In this document: in pieces, positions 42,835-53,724 of the stretch | Numbering within the stretch: position 1 is the stretch's first letter | Layout: each line of letters opens with the position of its first letter | Assembly: GCF_030272615.1 (NCBI RefSeq) | Contig: NC_081412.1 | Coordinates: 340,443,370 to 340,507,369 of the forward strand | From: Cryptomeria japonica | Lineage: Eukaryota > Streptophyta > Pinopsida > Cupressales > Cupressaceae | Direction: 5' to 3' | DNA: 64,000 bases | Notes under the pieces: generated by a model | Seen by the model: the letters and a program-made list of their open reading frames with translations, nothing else | Told to the model about the DNA's origin: nothing | Databases searched by the model: none | Made by a program: the position numbers and the translations under genes

Positions 42835-43094
42835 TGTTTGCCCTCTCGGGTGAATAACTTAAGACATAAAGGACATAATGCAGAATAATGCCGTAAATAT
42901 CAGACAAAGTGTATCAGATGTTCTATTCCTCAATAAGTGTCTGTTACAAGTTACATTCCGAAGTATAAAAGGGTACCGAGGGGGTGCGAGCGCCAACCGT
43001 CGCACCGCAACTTTCACCCCTCGGTTGCCAACTAACCAAAACAATTACACATAATTAACTAATGTTATTCCCGTGTACAATAATGCCGCCAACA
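42835..43094 (-). repeat. C right LTR (5' LTR)
   Basis: 260 bp, two C/T differences from the left LTR, followed by the ACTGT duplication at 43095-43099. Confidence 0.93.
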
Positions 43095-44414
43095 ACTGTC
43101 ATAAACTTTCAGACTGAGTTTTAGAGCATTAACCACAAAGAGCAATTAAGATGTCTTGTTTTTGTAGTTTCTAATGCAATAATATGAGTTTAAGTGCAAG
43201 AATATCACACCTAGAGCTGACTGCAATTTAAACAAACAGTTGGTATGAAACCTTGAGACAATATACAATGAGATGCAACCTTATTACTCCATTTATTCAT
43301 GAGACAATAGATTCATTACAGTGCTCAAACATATGCCCAAAGACCTAGCAACCTATCATTGAATACTCAGAAAATATGAAGACACATGGCAGCCATGGAG
43401 GTTTGCATATAACAAGAAATTACAAGGAGTAACGATGCCAAAAGAACCTGGTTATAATTGCCTAGCCTTGAGATTGAAGAAGCAATCAATATCCCAAATT
43501 TTGGAGCCCTCAAATTACCAAATCGAATTATTTTCAGAATCGCCCCTGCTGCAAGAATGGAGGTCTGATAATAAATAATTATCAGCTCCTAAGCCCTCAC
43601 TAATCCCCTGAAAATGATCGATGCCTCTCTCCAAGTGTAGCGCTACCTTCAAGGGTGAAGTTCGATGCCTGTATCAAACAGAATAAGCCAAATCATGGGG
43701 ATGGAGGAAGAACTTCGATTTTGTCTCAGACCTGGTTTACACCAGCAACTGAAAATATACACCTTCAATGATCCCAAGGAATGAATCGCCTCTTGTCCAC
43801 AATTAGAATCGATGCACGTAGGAGACCAAAAGATAATATGCTGAATACACCACAAAACCAATTACCATGGAGATGCCACAAAATTCAGTAAGCTCAATAT
43901 GGAAGACTGAAATTATCTCCCACTCTCAGCTGCAACCCTTCGGAGGATCTTTCACCACCTCAATTATGAGAATCATAGGGAGGTATCGTTCCCAATGACC
44001 AAGTCTGCAGAAACCCTAGGCTCCACAAATCTAAACTCAAGAGAAGATGTCAAATAACCGATGATCAACAATGAACCAACTCCCTCTATTTAATTTTTTC
44101 CCCTCCAATCAATTGGTTCCTTATAGAAGATTATTCTCTAACAAACTCATATTCTTTTATTACACTTGATTATTTTATTACGCATTAATTAATTTAATTG
44201 CACTTTAAATATTAATAAAATGACATTATGTTATTAAGTGCAATTATAACATCATATGTGTAATCCCCCTATTTCACCAAAATCATGTAGAAATAAAATG
44301 TGAAGCCATCAGTGTCTGCCAGATCAACCCCCTAATCAACTTCTTGGCCTACGAGGATCAAATAATAGGCCAACCTTATGAATGTCCACGTGCTAATGAG
44401 AAGGGGACATTACA

Positions 44415-44675
44415 CTTCAACAAATTGGTAGATGATGTATGACAATGTATGATTTTTTTTCTACATAATTATTTGTGAATACAAAGTCCTCTTTCTCCTC
44501 CATGGATGCATTGCAAGTTCAAAGTACATATTAAAGTGAAGAACACAAAAGAGAAGACAAAGAGCATGGACCCTCATGCATCGTTGGATATATCCTCACA
44601 AATCAATATTATTTTATGCAGCGTATTTACTTTAGCATGCTTTCTCACCTAGTTTGCAAGGTTAATATAATGGTG
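44415..44675. other. Flank between A and the next LTR
   Basis: Starts with the CTTCA duplication of A (44415-44419). No gene seen. Confidence 0.5.
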
Positions 44676-46267
44676 TGTGATGTCCCCATTTTCATGAGGA
44701 TCAGTTCGTAGAGGGTTTAACCTATTCCTGGCTCTCGTCGTAGGCTAATACGGTTTGTTTAGAAGGTCGCTTGGACAGTTGCTTGTGGCTTCACATTCTA
44801 TTTTTATATGATTTTTGGTGAGATAATGAATTCTCACGTATGATGTCGCGTGTGTTGTTAATTGCACTTTATATTATAATGATATATTAATATTATCTAA
44901 AGTGCAATTAAATATTAATTTAAGATGCACTTAAATATTATTTTATAAAAGGGAATCTTCTAGAAGGGAGACTGATCCATGTGAGGAAAAGAATAAATAG
45001 GGGATGAGTCTCATTGTTTGGCAACGATTACTTGACATCTATATTGTGTTATTGAGTTGTGGAGACTAAGGTTTCTGCAGTTGATCTACTTGTCTTTAGG
45101 AACGATAACTCCCATAGATAGCATAACTGAGTGAGTGAAACATCTCTTTAAGGGTTGCATTTGTGGAGGTGATAATTCAGTCATCTCATTGGTGCCTTAT
45201 CCATAGCCCAAGGCCAATTTGCTTAAGTAATATTTTGAGAAGTTGATGGAGACATTGTGAATGCTTGAGGATTTCATTGATTCTTTTCAAGGAGCTGTTA
45301 GCATCTGCTTATTTCTGAGTTTAATCTCAGACATCTTTCAGATTACCATCAGCCTGGGAAAACCCATGATTTTTGCTCATAAGGGCCAAATGGTGCATCG
45401 ATTCTACCCTCTGACTGAAGCACTCTCATCTTGAGGAGAAATCGATGGTCTTTAGTATGGAAAGGAGAACGTGGTAGCTGCTGTTATTTTGGGAAAAGCA
45501 ACGATTTGGTCTCAAGAAGGACTCGGTGCTGCCGGGGAGCTGGGATCCCCCCCGTCACTTCCTGACATCGGCTCTCTATCCCATATAATGTCTCCAATCA
45601 TAAACCCGATCTTCCAAATATTGCTTGCTTCTTCAGCTACCATTTGGAGCGATCATATAACAGGTTCTTGTCTTAGTCTCCATGTCAATTTAGGGTCAGT
45701 AATGTTGCTGTAGATGATACGATTTGAGCAAATATATATATAAAATTCAAATCTGAGTTTGTATAAAGAATTGCATTCAAGTGGGAGTCAGTTTGGAGTG
45801 CATGTTTAATGAAAAATAAGTTGCAGATCTCTATTTAGTATTATGTCTATAATGATATCAGTTGTGTACCAAGTGATTGTAGAAATGTCTCTTGGCCATA
45901 AATGCACATTTGTCATTTGAAAATTCATAAATATGCATGGAAAATATCAAAAGAATCATTATGCATTGAGTTTGTAATGTTAGATATCATTGAAATCTTT
46001 TGTAAATACGTTCCATGTGTATCAGTGTCAATAACACGCAATGTTATGCAAAGCCATTTCTTGTGTCAATAACACACAAAATTATCAAACTGAAACTCAC
46101 ACCAGAAAGCTAAATGTTTGTATGGTAATATTCCTTGGGCTATAACCATCAAGAAAGCAATCAGATTTTAGTAACAGTGGGTTAAAGGGGTGAAGGACAA
46201 CTGTTTGACAAAATTCCTTGAGTTCAAATTCAACATATTCAGTCATACTACAGCAAGGGATATTGCA
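44676..46267 (+). mobile_element. Solo LTR of A's LTR family
   Basis: The left edge TGTGATGTCCCC and right edge GGGATATTGCA match the family edges TGTAATGTCCCC and GGGATATTACA. Inside are AATAAATAGGGG (near 44993) and a CTTCTAGAAGG block shared with A's LTR in the reverse direction. The flanks TGGTG (44671-44675) and TGGAG (46268-46272) agree at 4 of 5 bases. No internal region or second LTR follows, so it is a solo LTR. Its right end is included in a later tandem duplication. Confidence 0.65.
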
Positions 46268-47242
46268 TGGAGGGAAAATGTAGATCTGAAAATTGCATAA
46301 TTCGTAATTCGCACTCTTATGTCATGGACTCATTATAGTGTCCATTCCTCCAGACATGTTCTAGGAGAGATTTAGCCTAATTTTACTCCTAAAAACCCAT
46401 GAACGAAGTGACATGTTGACTTAAGTCCTATTCCTCATCTATTTCCTCTGTTTTCTTTGCTTTCAATCAACTTTTCCAACTGACAACTAAAATGATCACT
46501 GTAGTGACCTTGGTCATTAGCGAGATTGCAGTAGTGTCCTCCCACAAGTTTAGTTTAATAAAGGCTATAAAACACACACTTCAGCTCGTGTGTTTTCCAA
46601 CAGCTAGTTCAAGCTCAAATTTTTATAATAACAATTTTTCACACCTTAGCCATTTCTTGTGTCAATAACACACAAAATTATCAGACTGAAACTCAGACCA
46701 GAAAGCTAAATGTTTGTATGATAATATTCCTTGGGCTATAAACATCAAGAAAGCAATCAGATTTTAGTAACAGCAGGTTAAAGGGGTGAAGGACAACTGT
46801 TTGACAAAATTCCTTGACTTAAATTCAACATATTCAGTCATACTACAGCAAGGGATATTACATGGGGGGAAAATGTAGATCTGAAAATTGCATAATTCGT
46901 GATTCGCACTCTTATGTCATGGACTTATTATAGTGTCCATTCCTCCAGACATGTTCTAGGAGATATTTAGCCTAGTTTTACTCCTAAAAACCCATGAACG
47001 AAGTGACATGTTGACTTAAGTCCTATTCCTCATCTATTTCCTCTGTTTTCTTTGCTTTCAATCAACTTTTCCAACTGACAACTAAAGTGATCACTGTAGT
47101 GACCTTGGTCATTAACGAGATTGCAGTAGTGTCCTCCCACAAGTTTAGTTTAATAAAGGCTGTAAAACACACACTTCAGCTCGTGTGTTTTCCAACAGCT
47201 AGTTCAAGCTCAAATCTTTATAATAACAATTTTTCACACCTT
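46053..47242. repeat. 596-bp tandem duplication
   Basis: 46053-46648 and 46649-47242 are near-identical direct copies starting GCCATTTCTTGTGTCAATAA and ending TTTTTCACACCTT. They differ by scattered substitutions. The unit takes in the last 215 bases of the solo LTR plus 380 bases of flank. Confidence 0.9.
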
Positions 47243-49358
47243 TTACTTTTGATTCTTCTTGGATTTTGACTTGGCTTGTTGACTTCTTGCTAAACTTCCT
47301 CTTGGCTGTTCTCAATCTCAACATTGTAATTCACATTTTCACCCAATGTAAATAGTTTTAAAAGTAAGGTAATTTATTAATCATTTATTATAAGGTTTTT
47401 TGTGCAATATTTAATACATTTAGAAAAAGTAATTTACTTAATGTAATAATAGATAAGTTACTCACAAATAATATTAAATAAACATTAAAAACATAACAAT
47501 ATATTTATGCAGAAAATATATTCAAGAAAGAACTTTTATAAACATTAATGTACATCAATAATCAAATAGTAAAACATTAATAATAATAATATGCAACAGT
47601 GAAACATTAGGGCAATGACTATAAACAAAATTGATAAATACATATATGTAAATCAAGGAGAGAGGCTGCTTTCCAGCACGCAAAGGATTAGTTACAGGCC
47701 TAGGGTTTTCAGGCAAGGAAGCACTCCAAGAGGACACGGTTCTTACAAAGAACCCCACATGCCTTCACGACATGAAATAAACACAGCCCTGGCCAGGACA
47801 CTCCCGAGTGTACGTTGTACCCCGAGTTGGACACACACTGTATGCCCCTTCTCCAATGCCCAACCACCAGACCTTAACTATCCCCTCTCTTGTGCTCCTT
47901 TCAATTTATCCTTCTCTGCATTCTTCTCCTCTGCCTCCTCCCCCATTCTCTATTAATTTACGGGTTTTTAATAATACCCTAAGGGTGGTTACAAAAGTCA
48001 CACCCTTTCATTATAATTTAATGTTTCTTAATTACTTTGAAATTTATATATTCCTTTATTACAAATTCTTTCACGGGAAAAAGTCCCATAACAAACATCC
48101 TACCAAATCCTCCGCCATTACTCTCCATTACTTTAGCCCTAAACACTTCATACCCAAACCCTGTTGAAGCTTCTTTTGTTATAACCTCCATAGCACTTTG
48201 TTGAATCTGCTTCTGATAATCTCCCATTCACAGAGCACAGCACACGCTATAGTAAAGCCTGCTAGGATATATTTACTACACTTGCTAAAATACCCACCAC
48301 TATCACTTCAGTTCTTTAGGCAACCACAAATGCCAATCTTTAACAAAAATTGTTGAGGCTTAAATATGCTATCCTAGAGACTTATTAAGACAGTCTACTT
48401 TAAACAATAAGTATAACCCCATTTTTTTCCCCTTCCACAGGTTTAGCTGTAGATATCTTCATACTGAAAAGGCAATACAGGATTCCACGAGCTTGGCAAG
48501 AAGTATGAGGACAAAGCATATATTCTCAGAAATTTTCAAAAGTGCACAAGCAAAGACACTACCATCTTTTGTGGATCTATTGTGTGAAGGCATTAAATAA
48601 TCCAGCTCCTCAACCCCAATGGGAGTTGCCATGCCCAAACCCCAGCTCTAGTTTTAAAATACAAAAAATAAAAATCATTTTCCCTTTATTTGGATTGATA
48701 TAACAAAACAACATTTTTTTCTCAGTTTTTATGAGTATTTTGGCATTTTTTAGTTTCCCAAAATTCCTGATTAAATTCCAAGTTATTGATTCCATTTTTA
48801 CATGTGAATTGCTGAATCAATCCTAAATCAGTACAATGTTACTATGATCAAAATAAACTTGCGTTCTCTTAATTCATTCTTTAATATGTATACTTCTCAA
48901 ACATTATTTAAGTTTATTTTACAACTTTAAGTGGTTTTTAATGTGTTTAATTTTTACCGAATCCCGAGTCTGAGTCAAAGTTTAAGCCTGCCAACTTTTT
49001 GCTGGATCCAGGCTTTTGAGCTATGTGCCATAAAATAGTTGAAGACAAGCTATTCCTTCCAATATGTACATCCACACTTAATGAGAAATGAATTTACTTT
49101 CTTCTCCATATGAATATTCAAAGATAATGGGGAAGGATACCATCTTCAATTTCCTACTTGAGCTCAAGGCTATGAACTCTGATACTTAAGTCAATACATA
49201 AGAATGTGCTAAGTATTCTTAATAGCAAGATCTAGTATTCCACTGGGATCTAGGTCAAAAGCTATTGATTTTTAATTTACGTTAAATATATCATTCCAAA
49301 GTGATGTGTAAAAGCCACACAACTAGATAACAACCCATAAAAAACAGGGAAGCTGTGC
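47243..49358. other. Gene-poor stretch
   Basis: AT-rich, with a C-rich block at 47640-47990. A short minus-strand frame at 48227-48018 looks protein-like in composition but matches no family I know. The remaining C-terminal exons of the kinase gene were sought here and not found. Confidence 0.35.
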
Positions 49359-49362
49359 TTAC

Positions 49363-50679
49363 TCTTGCTTTGCTTCGACATCGTGGCTAAAGTCAATGTT
49401 TGGCTCGCAATCCAGGATTAAGGCAGGAACCTGACATGTGCATGTTTCTCAGCAAAATTTTGAACCAAAAAAAGAGCTCAAATAGAACTCAACCTCACTA
49501 CAAATATTCCAAACATACACATTTGACTTACTTTCTGAATACTTGCATGTACATGTTCTCCTTCTAAAAGAAAAACCCGATTCCTTATATCAGGATGCAT
49601 CATGCTATTCATATCATGAGATAACTGACTCACAGATAACACTCCAGACTCTGTGCATTGGGCAGGGAAGAGCCAGTTTTCATGTTTTTCATGCAAACCT
49701 TGCAGATAATCTAGTGTTACGCTGTTTTCTTCTGTTCGTTTTCGCAACTGCAGGCGCCTGTGGCATGTGACTGGACTGGCCCTCAAGTAAATGAAGCCAT
49801 CAGGGACAAGCCCTGGCAAAACAGAGACAACTGGATCAAACCATGAGTCGTAAATGCTAAGCTCCATCTCATTCATCCATTTTGCCTCTTGAACAGCTCG
49901 CACAAATACCTGCAAATGTCAACATAAATAAGTTACTTAGAACTGATATTTCCAATATCTAACACGCCAATAACTACAGCAAAATCAGTGCCAAAAGAAG
50001 ACAAATAAAGATTCCAATGCCATCAAGGCATTTGACCATCTCCTTACAAGGCACAAAATATCATATTAAAAATTATTCAATAGATATCTTCAACCATGCT
50101 GCAGAATTAAAATTGCTCTAAATTTCAATAAATATAACATAGTTAAAACTCTATATTCACCATATTCTCATGAATGCATCCAAGTCCATAAAACCTGTAC
50201 CAAATCAACCTGAAAACATACCATTCGATCAGTGAAAACACTTCTTTCCATAAGTCGTAAAGGCTTTAACCCAACAGCAGACTCACGCTCTTGCATCACC
50301 CTTGTTACAAAAACATAATTCTGGAACGTGTAGGCATATCGTTGGGGTTCAGCATAAAAAGCATCCAGTATATTGAAATGATCAGGTCCAATGTTTTGCC
50401 ACTTAGAAATAGGTTCAGGAACAACCTCTACAAGGTCACGCAATTCAAATGTCTCATTAGCAACCCTTTGAAGAAATGTGGTCTTCCCAACACTAATGTT
50501 ACCCTCGACACAAAAAGTAAGCCTATTTTTCTGTGGTGTTTTCTCAGCACCCTGGAGAAATTCTTCTTTCATCTCTTTATCAACAGTCTCCTTGATGTAA
50601 GAAGTTATCCTCCCTGCATGGTTCTTATGGAAGATCCCAATTGAACTATGAAGAAACTCGACCATCTTTTCACTGCCAC
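49363..50679 (-). CDS. Deoxynucleoside kinase gene (plant dNK / deoxyguanosine kinase family), three exons seen, partial
   Basis: Exon 50679-50222 encodes the P-loop FCVEGNISVGKTTFLQR, then VVPEPISKWQ and the LMERSVFTDRM motif, and ends at a donor GTATGT (50221). Exon 49919-49532, after TTTGCAG, encodes FIYLRASPVTCHRRLQLRKR and LDYLQGLHEKHENWL, ending at GTAAGT (49531). Exon 49430-49363 encodes VPALILDCEPNIDFSHDVEA, ending at a likely donor GTAAGC (49362). Without that donor a stop follows at 49361-49359. The enzyme phosphorylates deoxynucleosides for the salvage of DNA precursors, in plants often in organelles. No stops or shifts interrupt the exons. The N-terminal targeting exon (to the right) and the expected C-terminal exon (to the left) were not found. 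The first exon may instead start at 50689. Confidence 0.85.
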
Positions 50680-50689
50680 CTACAAGAAA

Positions 50690-52344
50690 CTGAAAACACA
50701 CAAGGAAAAGGACAATCACATTAATCAAAGCTTCATCCAATGGTGCTTGCATATAGGATACATGTGCCAATGGTCCGTTGTGCTATGCGTCGATATAACA
50801 CATTCAATTTGAAATCAACTCATGACAACTAAACTACTGGACTAATTTACCTCACTGAAGAAGAAGAGGAAAAACTATCAGCTAACATCTTGGTTTGTCC
50901 TCTTTCCTACACATACATTTTCACACAAATATTCTTATAAAATATTAGAAATTCTGCAAACAAAGAACACAGCCATCCAAAATGGTTCTATTGCTCCCAG
51001 TGATTATAGAAAGTGAAACTCTATATATAAACTGAAAAACTCATGAAATATTATTTCATCACAAGAATTTCCAGTGTTCTTTTAGGACTTGTGTTATATA
51101 AACAGATCGCAAAATTTGAATATTGCAAAAGCTAGCCTATGCTTTGGTGTAATGCATCTTATTAAGAGAATTCTTACATTTATCTAAGTCTGTCAAGACT
51201 GCACAATGTTTATTAATGTATCATAAACATATATTCTATAATGTAAGAGATACACTTTATTGGTTCAGGCATCTATCTTTGCTTGAGAAGTCATCTAATT
51301 CTTTTCCAAGCATCAAAATATTAATCATGAAAGTGCCAGAGAGCAATAAAATATTAAGTGCAAGTGGCAAAGCAATAAACATACACAACTAATTTTTAAC
51401 CCTACAATCCCTTTTGCTTATTATGCTAATGCATGCAATCAAATCCATTGAGTCAACAGTCCACAAATTGTTTTACATTTGCTGTAGAGTGCCAAACAAA
51501 CAGTATAGCAACTCCAGTAGGCACAGACTTCCGTGGTGATAAAAAGCTGAAGTTACATTCTGACATAAAATTGACGAGGGCTTGAATATAAATAAAATAG
51601 CTCATGGGAATTGAAACAGATGCACAAAAGTGATTACCACAGTATTGTTCCTTTGTGGAGGCATGACTCCCCAAATGAATTATCTACAGGGTTGCTACCC
51701 AATGTTTTCAATGCAATCTGGCATGCCTAGATATATGCAATAATTAAATCCATTTGACTTTTATGACTCATTGTGGTGACTGTGAAACAGACTTGTTCAC
51801 TATAATTTTAAAATCTGACATGGCAGTGACTGTTTTGGAAGACTAGAGAGCAACCTTATAAGGTTGTGAGATTGAATTGGTAAAGGACATCCTCCATCTT
51901 CAGAGTTATATGTGGGTAATCTATTGCCTATAGCTCTACCAGTTGCATATATGGTAGTGGCTTGCATACAGGAGATACACTTGTGAGTTTGCAGCCCAGG
52001 TAGAGTGAAATCACACACTGAGAGATTGCTCAGACTGATATAAAATGATTTATCAGCATACTCCAGCCTCTTTTGATCATTCTTGTTGGAAACTGTTAGA
52101 ATTTAAACAATGAGCAAGTATACCTTACTACTAGTTATGTTTTTCTTGTGATTTAAATTTATGACAAAATACAATGATAATGATAAAAATATTCTAAATT
52201 ATTCTACTTCATCATAAGCCATAGGATAGTCTGCCACATGGTAATGTGTTAAGCTAGGCATAACTGTGGGAATAGTATGAAGAGATTCAAGGGTGTAGGA
52301 CCTGATGTTTGGTACAGTATCCATTACTGCATTGGAAAAACTCT
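50690..52344. other. Probable upstream intron or flank of the kinase gene
   Basis: AT-rich, no recognisable exon. Short open frames at 51453-51674 and 51800-52018 match nothing. Confidence 0.4.
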
Positions 52345-53400
52345 AAGTTACTGGTTTAGGTTCGGGTTCAAGGGTTTGGTATGCAGGTTCAGTCAAAATA
52401 AAAAAATTGGGGTTGGGTTTGTCTTGGGTTCATCCATACACAAACATATGAAAATCAGAAATATAAACATATTTGCAGCAGTAATTAAATTCAAAATACA
52501 CACCACTATTAAATTATTAATAGTCAAATAACATAGAAAAATACACTATTAATAGTCAAATTTTATTCAAACTCGAATGTCATGATATATGCCAAGAGTT
52601 GTACATTCGGAAGGCCTTTACTTGGACAAAAATTCAGGTCTTGTCCAAGGATCTTGCACAAATGGCCTTTCACTCGACTATATGAGCTCAAATATCTAAC
52701 TTTACAATGACCACAAATCCAAACATAACCTCCACCACCTAGAAGTTGTACCATTTCAACATATTTCCAAAGGGGAGAGTTTGGGTCTGTTTTAAAGTGA
52801 GATTGGTTCACGAAGCTAGAAACGTTTTCTATTGTAAAACCTAAGACAACAAATTCAATAAACAACACATTAAAAGAATTTTAACAAACGAAGTTTGAAA
52901 AGCAATACAGTTTATTTGTAAAAAAAAAATGAAGCAAAAGAAAAACAAAAACTTCACAAAACCTACCTCTTTTGAAGAAATCTTCCTCTACGATCTCCTT
53001 GACAATAAACGAACACTTGTAAATGCGTAGTAATAGCAAAACAACCATTTTTGAATGTTCAACAATCAATCTTCAACTCTATTTGTGCAATGACAAGCTA
53101 ACTCAGCAATGGAGGAAAATGTTTTTTTCTTTCATTCAGAATATGAAAAATGAGTTTGTTTTTTCCTTTTGGATATTTTCTGTCATATTTTAGGGTTAGA
53201 GAGATGGGTGGCACTTTTTGGAATTTAAAAAGAGAAGTAAAAAAGAATAAAAAATGCCCAACTTCGGCAGATTGACGTAGCTAGGTGCAAAATTCAGCTT
53301 GGGTTCGCCTAGGTTCATCCAGGCCAAACCTTGACTGAACCCATAGGGGACTAGACCCAAACCCTGAACTAGGTTCAAACTTGACAAAACCCAAGGCTTT
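52345..53400 (-). mobile_element. hAT-like transposon remnant
   Basis: Its ends are rich in GGTTCGGGTTCAAGGGTTTGG (left, about 52360, plus strand) and the reverse-complement theme CCAAACCTTGACTGAACCC (right, about 53330), forming a loose inverted repeat. Inside is a BED zinc-finger frame on the minus strand. Exact borders and an 8-bp duplication were not found. A similar pair of ends occurs at 57370-57977. Confidence 0.45.
52563..52868 (-). pseudogene. BED zinc-finger segment of a hAT transposase
   Basis: SPLWKYVEMVQLL is followed by VWICGHCKVRYLSSYSRVKG, HLCKI and NFCP. The CX2C ... HX(n)C pattern after a conserved Trp is typical of the DNA-binding BED domain at the start of hAT transposases. 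The catalytic and dimerisation parts are absent, so this is an isolated remnant of about 100 codons. A domesticated BED protein is unlikely given the missing remainder. Confidence 0.55.
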
Positions 53401-53724
53401 CCCTAAGCAAATCGGTAACAATGGAAAATTCATTAGATTCAAATTCCATGCCTGAAATGTCAATATGCAATTGAATTTTATGCAATAGAATCTTTGGTTA
53501 TTACTTGTCAAATATAATCTTACAATAGCAAATAAGATAGTAAAGTTGAGGATTGAGAAAAATGGTACCAAATAATTGGCCTAGCAGATGCCAACTACAA
53601 AGTTGTGTTGGAGTGAATATTATTTACTCATGCTTAAGTCCAACTTAGGCATTTATCATTTAATAGTCTTAGGCATACGTGACAGTTAGTTGTCATTAAA
53701 TGTCATTCACATATGTTAAGTTTA

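Larger units (their letters stand above)
16702..43094 (-). mobile_element. Element C: non-chromoviral Ty3/gypsy element, about 9.9 kb, with extra genes
   Basis: C is bounded by 260-bp LTRs (16702-16961 and 42835-43094) that start TGTTTGCCCTCTCGGG and end GCCGCCAACA. They differ at only two sites, both C versus T. The TSD is ACTGT. The primer site next to the right LTR resembles tRNA-Asp. In coding order (minus strand) C holds a short upstream frame, gag with zinc knuckles, protease, RT, RNase H and integrase, then a repeat and a large extra gene before the 3' LTR. D interrupts the integrase gene. The lineage is probably one of the non-chromodomain (OTA) clades. I could not place it more exactly. 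Confidence 0.88.
1032..44414 (-). mobile_element. Element A: Ty3/gypsy chromovirus, outermost host of the nest
   Basis: Both LTRs run from TGTAATATCCC (left copy mutated to TCTAATAACCC) to GGGGACATTACA, and the element is flanked by CTTCA. The coding strand is minus. It has a tRNA-iMet primer site at 16605-16616, gag, protease, RT, RNase H, integrase and a chromodomain, then a purine tract at 11909-11922. Subtracting B (1545-10967) and C (16702-43094) with their duplicated target sites leaves about 7.6 kb, normal for a chromovirus. All reading frames are broken by stops and frameshifts and the LTRs differ clearly, including a gap of roughly 55-60 bases in the right copy near 43150. It is therefore the oldest element of the nest and cannot move by itself. 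Confidence 0.9.
16618..44414 (-). repeat. Right LTR of A (its 5' LTR), split by element C
   Basis: The LTR consists of 16618-16701 and 43100-44414. C sits between ACTGT copies at 16697-16701 and 43095-43099. The left LTR shows the unbroken sequence GCTTGACTGTCATAAAG around 1106-1122. The part near 43480 shows the same LTR without B. Confidence 0.88.

Noticed and set aside
48018-48227. 69-codon minus-strand frame as a kinase C-terminal exon
   Set aside because: No similarity to the expected kinase end and no matching splice site was identified.
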